DNA of 34,110 bases from assembly GCA_964599655.1 (NCBI GenBank), contig CAZRGV010000064.1, positions 1 through 34,110 on the forward strand. Reading direction: 5' to 3'. The position numbers and the translations under genes were made by a program. Under the pieces are notes generated by a model that searched no databases, was not told where the DNA came from, and was given only the letters and a program-made list of their open reading frames with translations. Shown in pieces: positions 1 through 8,125 of this stretch; the first letter of the stretch is position 1, and every line of letters starts with the position of its first letter. The stretch comes from CAZRGV01 sp964599655. Lineage in GTDB: Bacteria > Planctomycetota > Planctomycetia > Isosphaerales > Isosphaeraceae.

Positions 1-1
1 T

Positions 2-214
2 GGGATCAACGAACTCGGATGCCACCACGAGACGAAACGGGCCTCGACGCTCCCGGTGCGCCCCGAGACGACCCGCCTGGCGGCCTTCGCGGCGTTGCGA
101 GAGGACTCGACCCTGGCGCGTTCCCATCCAGTCTGTAAGATTTCAGACGCCCCGGCCGCCCTGAGGACCATTCAACCCGCCCCGCGCCACTCTGAGCCCT
201 CTCCCTCGTTTTAA
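2..214 (+). CDS. 3' end of an unidentified gene (partial)
   Basis: The reading frame starting at base 2 is open to a TAA at 212-214. Over its first 40 or so codons nearly every third base is G or C, as expected for coding DNA in this GC-rich genome; the frame starting at base 1 lacks that bias and stops at 136-138. The bias weakens after about base 125, so the true gene could end differently. The peptide includes ETTRLAAFAALRED and matches no family I recognise. The start lies outside the window. Confidence 0.4.
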   Translation, partial: GINELGCHHETKRASTLPVRPETTRLAAFAALREDSTLARSHPVCKISDAPAALRTIQPAPRHSEPSPSF

Positions 215-315
215 CGCAAACCTTGAATGGATAATAAGTTTCATCGCGATGTGTCCACCCGGGCCGAGGCTCCGGTCCTGGATCGCGCGTTTCCGGTTCG
301 TGAAGACTGGCGCAA

Positions 316-343
316 TTGACAGAGTGTCCCTGAGCGATAGAAT
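316..343 (+). promoter_or_regulatory. Sigma-70-type promoter for the ExbB-ExbD-DedA run
   Basis: A perfect -35 hexamer TTGACA (316-321) and a -10 hexamer TAGAAT (338-343) are separated by 16 bp. Transcription would start near 350, leaving a leader of about 73 nt before the ATG at 423. This is the best promoter match seen in the window. It also argues against the longer open frame that begins at 249, because the promoter would then lie inside the coding sequence. Confidence 0.7.
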
Positions 344-422
344 CAGTACCTTGTGTCCCTTCGCGATGGCTCGACGCGCCGACGGTCCGGGATGGTCGGC
401 CGACTCAGGGAGGACGCGCACG

Positions 423-1370
423 ATGGTCCGAACGGGCCGAACCGTATCGATGCTGGTTCTCGTGCTGACCTGGCTCGTCACGTTGCCAGCGTCCAGGGCC
501 CAGGAACCCGCCGCGAACGCAACTCCTTCCACGACAGCCGGATCGGGCGAGGCTGCATCGAGGCCCTCGGCTGTCCCGCGCTCGGAAAAACCCGAGACCC
601 CGACCCAAGGCGCGGCCGGCCGGATTGGGCGAGAGAGCCTCATCGCCCTGTTCCGACAGGCCAACCCGATGCTCTGGCCGCTCATCGTCTGCTCGGTGGT
701 GATGCTCGGGTTCGTGCTGGATCGGATGATCGCCCTGCGACGCAACCGGGTGCTGCCGAAAGACTTCATCAGCCGATTCCTCGAGCGGCTCTCCCACGGC
801 AAGCTCGATCGCGAGCGGGCCATCGAGCTTTGCAAGGCGCATGAAAGCCCGGTTTCTCGCGTGTTCGGCCACGCCGTCCGCTACTGGGGCCAGCCCGCGG
901 CGACGATCCGCCAGGCCCTCGACCACGACGCGGCGGGCGAGGTCCTGGAACTCCGGCGCAACGTTCGGGTGCTCAACGCGACGGCCACGCTCTCTCCCCT
1001 GCTCGGCCTGCTCGGCACGGTCGTCGGGATGATCGAGTCGTTCGACGCGATCGGCGGCGGACGTGTCGCGGGGGTCGCCAAGAGCGAAGCCCTGGCGCAC
1101 GGGATCAGCCTGGCGCTGATGACCACGGCCCTCGGCCTGGCCATCGCGGTGGTCTCGGTCACGTTTTACTACTACTTCCTGCAACGGGTGGACGTCCTGG
1201 CCCGCGAGCTCGACGACCACGCCCGGCAGGTCATCGACCAGATCTCCGCGGAGGCCGTTCGGCCCCTGGCGGCCGCGACGGCGGCGACCCCCGTTCGGGG
1301 CCACATTCACAACGCCCCCGAGCTGGTCCGGCCCGAAACCCGCTCGCTCGGGCGGGTGGATCCCGCCTGA
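423..1370 (+). CDS. MotA/TolQ/ExbB-family proton channel protein
   Basis: This is a 315-residue inner-membrane protein of the ExbB/TolQ/MotA family. With an ExbD partner it forms a proton channel that uses proton-motive force to energise outer-membrane or envelope work. The ATG at 423 follows AGGGAGGA (407-414) and opens an N-terminal signal-like hydrophobic stretch ending near ASRAQEP. A Pro/Ser/Thr/Ala-rich linker follows. The canonical channel part then has three membrane segments: around LWPLIVCSVVMLGFVL, around ATLSPLLGLLGTVVGMI (the family signature region), and around TTALGLAIAVVSVTFYYYF. The extra secreted-like N-terminus is commonly seen in longer ExbB versions. The ExbD-like gene starts 62 bp downstream. 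The cargo is unknown: no TonB or TolA gene is visible, so Ton-, Tol- or planctomycete-specific use cannot be told apart. Confidence 0.88.
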   Translation: MVRTGRTVSMLVLVLTWLVTLPASRAQEPAANATPSTTAGSGEAASRPSAVPRSEKPETPTQGAAGRIGRESLIALFRQANPMLWPLIVCSVVMLGFVLDRMIALRRNRVLPKDFISRFLERLSHGKLDRERAIELCKAHESPVSRVFGHAVRYWGQPAATIRQALDHDAAGEVLELRRNVRVLNATATLSPLLGLLGTVVGMIESFDAIGGGRVAGVAKSEALAHGISLALMTTALGLAIAVVSVTFYYYFLQRVDVLARELDDHARQVIDQISAEAVRPLAAATAATPVRGHIHNAPELVRPETRSLGRVDPA

Positions 1371-1432
1371 TCCCAAACCCTGTTCGAGAATTCACTCGAT
1401 CGACGGGCCCGACGCGCATTGCGGAGTTGCCG

Positions 1433-1867
1433 ATGCTGTCCGACCGCCTCAAGACCGACGAGTTGCCCAATATCAACATGACGCCCATGGTCGACGTCGT
1501 GCTTTGCCTGCTCGTCTTCTTCATGGCGGCGACCCGACTGTACGATTGGGACGAGAGCCAGTTTCAGGTCCGGGTGCCGGAGGTGTCCGACGCCGCCCCC
1601 CTGACGGCGGCTCCCGAGGATCTGTCCTTGACGATCGTCGCGCCCGGCCGGGTCGAGCTGGGTGGCAAGACCTATACTCTCGATGAGCTGGCGAACCTGC
1701 TTCGCGACGCCCACGCGCGATACGCCGATCAAGGTGTGTTGATCCGTGGCGACGCGAAGCTGAGCTATCAGGACGTCGCCGATGTCCTGGCCGTTTGCGA
1801 GCGGGCCGGACTCCAGAATGTCCGGCTGCCCGTTCGACCCCGTGAGGAGCCGGCCCCGACGCGTTGA
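1433..1867 (+). CDS. ExbD/TolR-family biopolymer transport protein
   Basis: This is a 144-residue partner of the preceding ExbB/TolQ-like channel protein. The N-terminus is cytoplasmic. One membrane helix follows, containing the motif NINMTPMVDVVLCLLVFFM, whose Asp (residue 21) matches the proton-carrying Asp25 of E. coli ExbD. A periplasmic domain of about 100 residues completes it, with the usual YTLDELANLL and late VLIRGDAKLSYQDV elements. I chose the ATG at 1433, preceded by GCGGAG, over a TTG two codons upstream. The gene lies 62 bp after exbB and 59 bp before the DedA-family gene, with no terminator between, so the three are probably co-transcribed. Confidence 0.9.
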   Translation: MLSDRLKTDELPNINMTPMVDVVLCLLVFFMAATRLYDWDESQFQVRVPEVSDAAPLTAAPEDLSLTIVAPGRVELGGKTYTLDELANLLRDAHARYADQGVLIRGDAKLSYQDVADVLAVCERAGLQNVRLPVRPREEPAPTR

Positions 1868-1926
1868 CGAGGCCCCCCGCGATTCCCCTCCAACCTCCAC
1901 GATCGGGCGCCTCGACGGAGATCTCG

Positions 1927-2634
1927 ATGGAATTGCTCAATCAACTGTTCCAGACGTTGCTGCACCTCAGCCCCGAGTCGATGAACCAGCTCGCCCACGC
2001 GGTCGGGCCCTGGCTCTATGTCGTGCTCTTCGCCATCATCTTCGCCGAGACCGGCCTGGTCGTCACGCCGTTTCTGCCGGGCGATTCCCTGCTCTTCGCG
2101 GTCGGGGCCGTCGCGGCGCATCCCGACTCACCCATCAACCTGCCCTTGATGGCGGCTCTCCTCGTGGCGGCCGCCGTGCTGGGAGACGCGGTCAATTACT
2201 TCGCCGGCTACTGGATCGGTCCGAAAGTCTTCTCTCGCGAAGATTCGCGACTCTTGAACAAGTCTCACCTTCTCAAAGCCCAGCGATTTTACGACCACCA
2301 CGGCGGCAAGACGATCGTGCTGGCGCGCTTCGTGCCGATCATCCGGACCTTCGCTCCCTTCGTCGCCGGCATCGGCGAGATGAGCTATGTCCGCTTCGCG
2401 CTTTACAACGTCGTCGGGGGCACCGTCTGGATCCTGCTGTTCCTGCTGGCGGGCTGGAAGTTCGGCTCCCTGGAGGTGGTCCAGAAGCGGTTCCACCTTG
2501 TCATCGGCGCCATCATCGTGATCTCGGTCTTGCCCGCCTGCTGGGAGTTCGTCCGCGCCCGCCGCGCGGGCCAGCAAGGCGAATCGGCCCTGCTCGAAGC
2601 CACCACCATCGGCGAGGATCCCACCCAGCCCTGA
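1927..2634 (+). CDS. DedA-family membrane protein (VTT/SNARE-associated domain)
   Basis: This 235-residue polytopic membrane protein belongs to the DedA family (PF09335), which includes E. coli YqjA/YghB and the undecaprenyl-phosphate flippase UptA. Visible signatures are FAETGLVVTPFLPGDSLLF and, in the second half, the re-entrant-loop motif ARFVPIIRTFAPFVAGIGEM with its conserved Arg residues. DedA proteins act in lipid translocation and envelope homeostasis and often depend on proton-motive force. The ATG at 1927 follows GGAG (1917-1920); an upstream in-frame start near 1864 would overlap exbD and lacks a convincing ribosome site. It sits in the exbB-exbD transcription unit, which suggests, by inference only, an envelope-maintenance role. 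The next gene converges 30 bp away. Confidence 0.88.
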   Translation: MELLNQLFQTLLHLSPESMNQLAHAVGPWLYVVLFAIIFAETGLVVTPFLPGDSLLFAVGAVAAHPDSPINLPLMAALLVAAAVLGDAVNYFAGYWIGPKVFSREDSRLLNKSHLLKAQRFYDHHGGKTIVLARFVPIIRTFAPFVAGIGEMSYVRFALYNVVGGTVWILLFLLAGWKFGSLEVVQKRFHLVIGAIIVISVLPACWEFVRARRAGQQGESALLEATTIGEDPTQP

Positions 2635-2664
2635 GCCATCGACGCCAGGTCCGGCCCGCTTCGT

Positions 2665-2961
2665 CTATTCCGGCTTGGGATCGAGCGCCTTTTCCAGCAG
2701 GTCGAGCGGGACCGAATTCAGGTCACCGCCCAGTAAGGCGCTCAGTTGCAACCCGACCAGGGCTTCGCTCGGACTCTTCTGGTCGTGCACGAGCTGCAAG
2801 TACGGCTCGGCCCCGATCAGCACGGCGCGCGGCTTGCCGTGAACGGTCAGAACGTAGCGGACATCGGGCCGCTCCAGTTCGCGGAGGATGCCGGGAAGGT
2901 TCTGGTGAAGTTCCCGGCTACCGATGATCCGGACCGGGGAGTCGGCCGATTTCTCCGCCAT
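2665..2961 (-). CDS. Phd/YefM-type antitoxin-like protein (orphan)
   Basis: This 98-residue protein resembles the Phd/YefM antitoxin family. Its N-terminal region (roughly residues 10-57) has the typical pattern: SRELHQNLPGILREL followed by YVLTVHGKPRAVLIGAEPY, corresponding to the DNA-binding dimer fold. The C-terminus, which in true antitoxins binds the toxin, is LSALLGGDLNSVPLDLLEKAL. No RelE, Doc or PIN-type toxin gene lies on either side: the upstream neighbour on this strand is the AOR gene and the downstream neighbour is the convergent DedA gene. It may be a solitary regulator or the remnant of a toxin-antitoxin pair. Confidence 0.72.
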   Translation of the reverse strand: MAEKSADSPVRIIGSRELHQNLPGILRELERPDVRYVLTVHGKPRAVLIGAEPYLQLVHDQKSPSEALVGLQLSALLGGDLNSVPLDLLEKALDPKPE

Positions 2962-3183
2962 GGGTCCCCGCCCTCTTCAAAAGGGGATAACGATCGCCCC
3001 AGGTCACACGCACTGGAACCGCCGGCAGGACGGAAAGCGATCGGGGAATCGACAAGACGAGTCGTTGAGATCCAAACTCAAGGGAGCCCGAGGTCAAGAA
3101 AGACCGAAAGACGGGCGACGTGAATCCGTCCGATGTGAAAACCGGGCCGATTCGGCGCCGTAAGTCCAGATCGCAGGAAAGGA

Positions 3184-5113
3184 TCAGAAGAATTCCGATG
3201 CCTGCAATCCCTCACGACGGTCACATTCTACCGGAATCGTGCCGAGATTCAAGGGTTTCGGGGAGATTGCCCGATCGGCCGGTGCGCCCTCGGGATCGCC
3301 GAAGGCCGGATCGTCGAGTCCCAGCTCGACCCGAAGCGGCCAGGGAACCCGGCCGCGGTGGTCCCACCCTCGACCGCGATAATAGGCCGCGATCATCGTC
3401 GTGAGCCGTTCCCGAGACAGCGACGTCGACTCCGGCGCATCGGGCTGGTCGGTCAGGAGGCGATCGGGCAAGGTGTCTTCGGCGTTGGTCCAACCCTCGC
3501 GCTGGTTGAGGCACTTGCGGGCGTTGACGATCCGCCTTGCCGTGGCGGCCAGCTCCGAAGCGTTGATCTCCCAGCCGGTCACGGCGGCCAGCATCTCCGA
3601 CCATTCGGCGATTGGGTCGGGGAAGACCCCTCGAAGGAACTTGCAGAGAATCAGGCTGTCGATCAAGGCCGCACGGTCTTCGGTCGCCATCGCCAGCGGG
3701 GCATTCGAAGCGCTGCCGCGCCGTCGGTCGGCGTTCGAGGAGAAGTCCGCCTCGTAGGCCCCCGAGCGGTTATGGTCGGCCCCACGAGTTCCCACCGCCA
3801 GCCCCAGCGCCATCGTCTGGAGCGACCGAGGGTCGTAGCCCGGAAGCTCCAGCCCTTTGACGTGCATCGCCAGCCTCGGGGCCTCTCCCCCGATCCGCTC
3901 CGACGCCTTCCGGCTCCCGAGGGCCAGAAGCGCCCCCAGGCCCGTGCGCGGTACGATGGTCTCGATCGCCTCGACCACCGCCTCGCCGTCACCAAATTGA
4001 AGGAGGCGGCCCGTGGGCAATCGCCCGTCGATCAGGCCCTTCGAGACGCACTCCATCAGGAACGCGATCGTCCCGCCCGTCGTGATCGTGTCGATTCCCA
4101 ACGCGTCGCAGGCCGCCGAGGCGCGCAACACCGCCTCCGGATCATTCACTCCACAAAGCGGACCGAGGGCGAACAGCGACTCGTACTCGATTCGGACGCC
4201 GCGTCCTCCCTCTCGCGAACGGTTCGCGTACACATGTTCGCAGCCGATCGCGCAGGCCGCGCACGAGTTCCGGGCGATTCGCCTCGCCGGACCGAGGTCG
4301 TCGGCGGCCAGCCGCTCAACCCCCGCGAAATNNNNNNNNNNGCAACGCGTCGAACCGGTTGAAGACCAGCAGGTTCGCCACCGTTCCCAGCTCGCGATAC
4401 TTCTCGGTCGCCGGGCCGAACGACCGAGCGGACAGATCTCTCGCCAACGCCACGACCCGATCGGGACGGGACAACGAGGTTCGTCGATCGCCCCGAACGG
4501 CGATCGCCTTGATCCGCTTCGATCCCAGCAACGCCCCCAGACCGCCTCGACCCGCGTGTCGGCCGTCATGGCTGATCGTCGCGAACGGAACGAGCGATTC
4601 GCCCGCCGGACCGATGGCCACGACCTGCCAATCCGCGCCGTGCTCGGTCCGGATCCGCGCTTCCGCCTCCCTCGCGGAGAGCCCCCACAACGAGCCCGCC
4701 GGCCGACGCGCGACTCGCGGCTCGTCGCGCCCCTGACCATCCACGAAGAGGACCACCGGCTCCTGCCAGATTCCCGAAAGCGCGATCGCGTCCACGCCGG
4801 CTCGCTTGGCCGCGATGGCGAAGTGCGACGAGCAGAGCGCGTCGCAAAGCCGCCCGGTCAACGGACTGAGGCCCACCACCGCGAACTTGGCCGAGGTCGT
4901 CAACGGACTACCGACCAGTGGGCTGAGCGCGAAGACCAGGCTCGAGTCGGGCCCAAGCGGATCGAGTCCGGCCGGCGTCTCGTGCGCGACGATCCAGGTG
5001 CCCAGTCCCACACCGCCGACGAACCGTCGCAAGACCGACTCCTCGAGCGCCACGCAACCGGTTCGCCCGGCTCTCGGGTCCACCCGGAGGTAACGGCCAT
5101 GGTATCCGTGCAT
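3184..5113 (-). CDS. Aldehyde:ferredoxin oxidoreductase (AOR) family tungsten/molybdenum enzyme, interrupted by an assembly gap
   Basis: AOR-family enzymes carry a bis-pterin tungsten (or molybdenum) centre and one 4Fe-4S cluster and oxidise aldehydes to acids, usually with ferredoxin. The start ATG at 5113 follows GGAGGG and gives MHGYHGRYLRVD, a typical AOR N-terminus. The pterin-binding N-terminal domain shows FVGGVGLGTW, GLSPLTGRLCDAL, IGPAGE and GRGGLGALLGSKRIKAIAVRG. After a 10-N run (4332-4341) the frame changes and continues with a cluster motif C-x2-C-x3-C (codons at 4240-4263) and a late Cys in ILCKFL, the usual fourth ligand. The Ns do not represent the true gap size: a few residues of the usual sequence between DAL and FAGVERL are missing. 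A MoaD-like gene ends 2 bp upstream and three other cofactor genes precede it. The substrate is unknown; no ferredoxin gene is adjacent. Confidence 0.88.
4332..4341. other. Assembly gap (10 N)
   Basis: A run of ten Ns interrupts the AOR-family gene. The two flanks encode contiguous parts of one protein but in different frames, so the gap length is a placeholder and the apparent frameshift is artificial. Confidence 0.97.
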
Positions 5114-5115
5114 GG

Positions 5116-5421
5116 CTACCCTCCGACGTCGGCGGCGAGCAGCAGCAGACAATCGCCGTCCGCCAGCGGGGTCGACGGTTCCTCCACGAAGCGCTCGCCG
5201 TTGAGGCTCAGCCGATAGGCCGGTTGCACCCGGCCGTTTTCGAGGATCGTTCCCGACAGCGACGGGCACGCCTCGGCCAGCAAGCGCAGGGCCTGCCCCA
5301 CGCTGGTCGCCTCCAGGGTCAAACGGCCCAGGCCGGCCCGGAGCCTCGGGACGCCGAAGAGCTCGACCGTGATGATCGACGTTGGCCCGTTCGGGCCCGA
5401 CCTTGTCCACGGTTCCGCCAT
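5116..5421 (-). CDS. MoaD/ThiS-family sulfur-carrier protein
   Basis: This 101-residue beta-grasp protein ends in Gly-Gly (LLLLAADVGG), the tail that MoaD-type carriers convert to a thiocarboxylate to donate sulfur during molybdopterin dithiolene formation. The core shows ITVELFGVPRLRAG, TVGQAL-like TSVGQALRLL, and LNGERF with PLADGDCLLLL, all typical of MoaD. The start at 5421 adds about 16 residues before the conserved core; no better start was seen. The stop codon lies 2 bp before the AOR start, so the two are almost certainly translated together. MoaD-like genes paired with AOR genes are a recurrent arrangement. No MoaE, MoaA or MoaC is in the window, so early cofactor steps must be encoded elsewhere. 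Confidence 0.85.
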   Translation of the reverse strand: MAEPWTRSGPNGPTSIITVELFGVPRLRAGLGRLTLEATSVGQALRLLAEACPSLSGTILENGRVQPAYRLSLNGERFVEEPSTPLADGDCLLLLAADVGG

Positions 5422-5523
5422 TTTCGACCGACCGCCCCTCCCGGCCGTCCTCCGTGTGGTAGACTGAACCTGTCCCGGAAGGAACCAACCGGCTCGATCG
5501 AGCCGGCTTCAACGCGCCCCTTC

Positions 5524-6171
5524 TCAATTCAGACTACCGAGATCCTCCGCATCGGCCAATCCGGACGGGGCGAAACCCGCCTGCTCCAGCGCCTGGCGAT
5601 ACTCCTGAGGCGTGTTCAGGTTTCGGAGCGTTCCAAAATCGGGATCCACGTCCTTCATCGCCTCCGGTGCGACGAGTCGCGTCCGAACCGATTCCATGAG
5701 GAAGACCGGCCGAAGCCGGTTCTCTCGCAGCAAGCACTCAATGGCCGGACGAACGGTTTCGCGTCGATAAAGCGCGGCCAGCGGGTGGTGATAACCATCG
5801 ACGAACGGCATCGCCAGGTCGTGGTCGCCGATCAGGTCGCGGAGCCGAACGATCCAGGCCGGTTGAAGAAACGGCACGTCCGTGGCCGACGCGAACGCCA
5901 GGTCCACCGAATCCGGCAAGCCCGCCAGGCCGGTGGAAAGGCCCTGGAGCGGGCCTCGTCCGGAAACCTCGTCGCGAACGATCGTCACGCCGGACGGCAA
6001 ATCGGGCAAGTCCTGCCCGTCGGCCGCGACGACCACGATCGGGCCGACCGCTTCGCCCACGAGCCGCACGACGCGCTGAAGCATCCGTTCGGGTCCAAAC
6101 GGCAGCCAGGCTTTCGGTTGCCCCATGCGACGGCTCTGGCCGCCACAGAGGACGATCGCTCCCAACGTCAT
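5524..6171 (-). CDS. mobA: Molybdenum cofactor guanylyltransferase MobA-like
   Basis: MobA transfers GMP from GTP to molybdenum cofactor to form the MGD cofactor. The 215-residue protein opens with the nucleotidyltransferase signature LCGGQSRRMGQPKAWLPFG (Gly-rich loop plus the Arg-Met-Gly-x-x-Lys). It continues with RDEVSGRGPLQGL and ASATDVPFL, the metal-binding Asp region, and HPLAALY further on. The ATG overlaps the stop of the upstream MoeA fusion by 4 bp (ATGA, 6168-6171), so translation is probably coupled. AOR enzymes of known structure use a non-nucleotide bis-pterin cofactor, so this enzyme may serve other molybdoenzymes or hint that this AOR uses a different cofactor form (inference). 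A 102-bp spacer separates it from the MoaD-like gene. Confidence 0.9.
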   Translation of the reverse strand: MTLGAIVLCGGQSRRMGQPKAWLPFGPERMLQRVVRLVGEAVGPIVVVAADGQDLPDLPSGVTIVRDEVSGRGPLQGLSTGLAGLPDSVDLAFASATDVPFLQPAWIVRLRDLIGDHDLAMPFVDGYHHPLAALYRRETVRPAIECLLRENRLRPVFLMESVRTRLVAPEAMKDVDPDFGTLRNLNTPQEYRQALEQAGFAPSGLADAEDLGSLN

Positions 6172-8117
6172 GAGGGGTCATCCTCCACGAGAAACCCGAG
6201 TTCGGCGAGTTGCCGTCGGACCTCAACGCGAGCCAGCAAGCCCCGAAAGGCCGCCAACGCCGGGCGATCCCAACGGTCCTCCGGCACGGCGAAGTCGTAA
6301 CGTTCGCTTCGCAGAGGAAGGAACCCGAGCCCATACGATCGAGCGACCGGATCGATCGCCAGACCCCAGTCGGCTCGACCCTGGGCCACCGACGCCGCGA
6401 CCGCGTTGTGCGATCGCGCCTCGACGGCAAAGCCGGGCGGTTTCTTCCCTCCAAGCAGACCATCGATCAGGACGCGCGTGCCGCTGCCTCGGTTGCGATT
6501 GACCATGACGCAACGAGGGTCCGACGCCGCCTCGCGAACCGCCTCGGCCGCGGTTTTTCCTTCAAAGCGAGGATCGCCGGGCCGATGAACCAGGCCTTGC
6601 ATCCGGCCGTAGCCCCGAAGCAACCGGAGTCCTGGTTCCAGAAACGGCTCGTTGTAACGGTTGGTGGCCGGATCGAGCAGATGGATGCCCGCGAGGTCGC
6701 ACTCCCCCCGGGCCGCCGCCGCCAGGCCGCCTTGCGACCCCACCCAGATCGTCTTCGACGTGAACCCCTCGTCCCCGAGCCGCCCGAGCAACAGGTCGAG
6801 GCCCACGCAATGCGACCCGATGACCACCAGGTCGGCCGGGCTGACGCCCCGTCCCATCGGCGTCACCGAGACATGCTCACCCGCCTCGATGTATTCCTGT
6901 TGCCGGGGGATCACGACGAACCCATCGGCCCCGCTGAAGGTCGTGACCGAGCCGGAGCCCTTGCCCATCGGGTACGCGGTCCATCCTCGAGGGCCGTCCA
7001 CGAGGTTCACCAGCAGGTATTCCGTCCGGCCTCGCTCGCTGTTGACGCGCACCGCGAGGACCGCCGGAATCGTCTCCCGATCCTCGCGCCGCAACCCCGC
7101 CAGGCGGCGGATCAACGGGGCGACGAACTCGTGAAACGTGAAGATCGCCGAGGTCGGAAAACCCGGCAAGATCGCCACCGGTGTGGAACCGACCACGCCC
7201 AGGCAGATCGGCTTGCCCGGCTTCAGGGCCACGCCGTGAACCAGGATGCCCGGCTCTCGCTTCGAGAGCACCCGGTACGACAGGTCTCCTGCCCCCTTGC
7301 TGGTCCCGCCGCTCAGAAGCACGAGGTCCGCCATCGCGAGGCTACGATTCAGCGCGGCTTCGAGCGCCGATTCGTCGTCCGGAACGATGCCCAAACGCAG
7401 CGGTTCGCCCCCCAGTTCGAGCACCGCGTCGGCCAGCATGGTCTGGTTGGAATCATAAACGGTTGCCGGTCTTTGCGGCTGGCCGGGGGCGATGGTGTCG
7501 GCGCCCGTCGGGGCGATGATCTCATCGCCCGTTGAAAGGATCGCGACCCTCGGTCGACGCACGACCTCGACCTCGCCCCGGCCAATGGCGGCGAGCACGC
7601 CCGTTTCCCGAGACGAAAGGCGGGTCCCTCGTCGCAGGACCAGCTCGCCGCGGGCCATGTCGGTCCCCGCGAAGCTGACGCCCGAGCCGGGAGCCACCGG
7701 CTTGTGAATGAGCACGTCCTGATCCAGGATCGTCGTGATTTCCAACATCGCCACGGCGTCGGCCCCTCGGGGCAGCATCCCTCCGGTGGCGATCGGCGTC
7801 GCCTGGCCCGGCTCGACCACGACGCGGGGGACGATTCCCGTGGCCAGCTCCTCGTCATTGAGCCGGAGCCGGCAAGGGGATTCCTCGCTGGCCCCGAACG
7901 TGTCCTCGGCGCGGACCGCGTAACCGTCGAGGTTCGAGCGATCGAAGCCCGGCACATCCACCTCAGCCACCACGTCGGAGGCCAGCACGCGGCCCATCGC
8001 CTCGGAAAGCGGGATCCAGGTCGATTCCAGAACGCGAGGTCGTAGCGCCTCGAGCCAGCGGCGTTCGGCCGAGTCCCGGTCCAGCACGTCGAGAAACTGT
8101 TCTTGTTCGTGAGGCAC
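6168..8117 (-). CDS. moeA: MoeA molybdopterin molybdenumtransferase fused to a PBP-like substrate-binding domain
   Basis: MoeA inserts the metal into adenylylated molybdopterin. This 649-residue version has a full MoeA part: N-terminal domains with DRSNLDGYAVRAEDTFGA and ATGGMLPRGADAV, then the MoCF-binding domain with VAILSTGDEI and LSGGTSKGAGDL, then ILPGFPTSAIFTFHEF and a C-terminal beta domain. From about residue 430 it continues into a PBP-like domain (PF12727 type) with VVIGSHCVGLDLLLGRL, GGLAAAARGECDLAGIHLLD and NRNRGSGTRVLIDGLL. In this family that domain is thought to sense or bind a ligand; it has no signal peptide, so it should be cytosolic. I take the GTG at 8117 as start, giving MPHEQEQF, only 8 bp after the preceding moeA stop. 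Its 3' end overlaps mobA by 4 bp. Confidence 0.9.
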   Translation of the reverse strand: MPHEQEQFLDVLDRDSAERRWLEALRPRVLESTWIPLSEAMGRVLASDVVAEVDVPGFDRSNLDGYAVRAEDTFGASEESPCRLRLNDEELATGIVPRVVVEPGQATPIATGGMLPRGADAVAMLEITTILDQDVLIHKPVAPGSGVSFAGTDMARGELVLRRGTRLSSRETGVLAAIGRGEVEVVRRPRVAILSTGDEIIAPTGADTIAPGQPQRPATVYDSNQTMLADAVLELGGEPLRLGIVPDDESALEAALNRSLAMADLVLLSGGTSKGAGDLSYRVLSKREPGILVHGVALKPGKPICLGVVGSTPVAILPGFPTSAIFTFHEFVAPLIRRLAGLRREDRETIPAVLAVRVNSERGRTEYLLVNLVDGPRGWTAYPMGKGSGSVTTFSGADGFVVIPRQQEYIEAGEHVSVTPMGRGVSPADLVVIGSHCVGLDLLLGRLGDEGFTSKTIWVGSQGGLAAAARGECDLAGIHLLDPATNRYNEPFLEPGLRLLRGYGRMQGLVHRPGDPRFEGKTAAEAVREAASDPRCVMVNRNRGSGTRVLIDGLLGGKKPPGFAVEARSHNAVAASVAQGRADWGLAIDPVARSYGLGFLPLRSERYDFAVPEDRWDRPALAAFRGLLARVEVRRQLAELGFLVEDDPS

Positions 8118-8125
8118 GACAGACC

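Noticed and set aside
249..422. Longer N-terminus for the ExbB-like protein starting at 249
   Set aside because: A consensus promoter (316-343) lies inside it, and the ATG at 423 has a ribosome site and opens a signal sequence.
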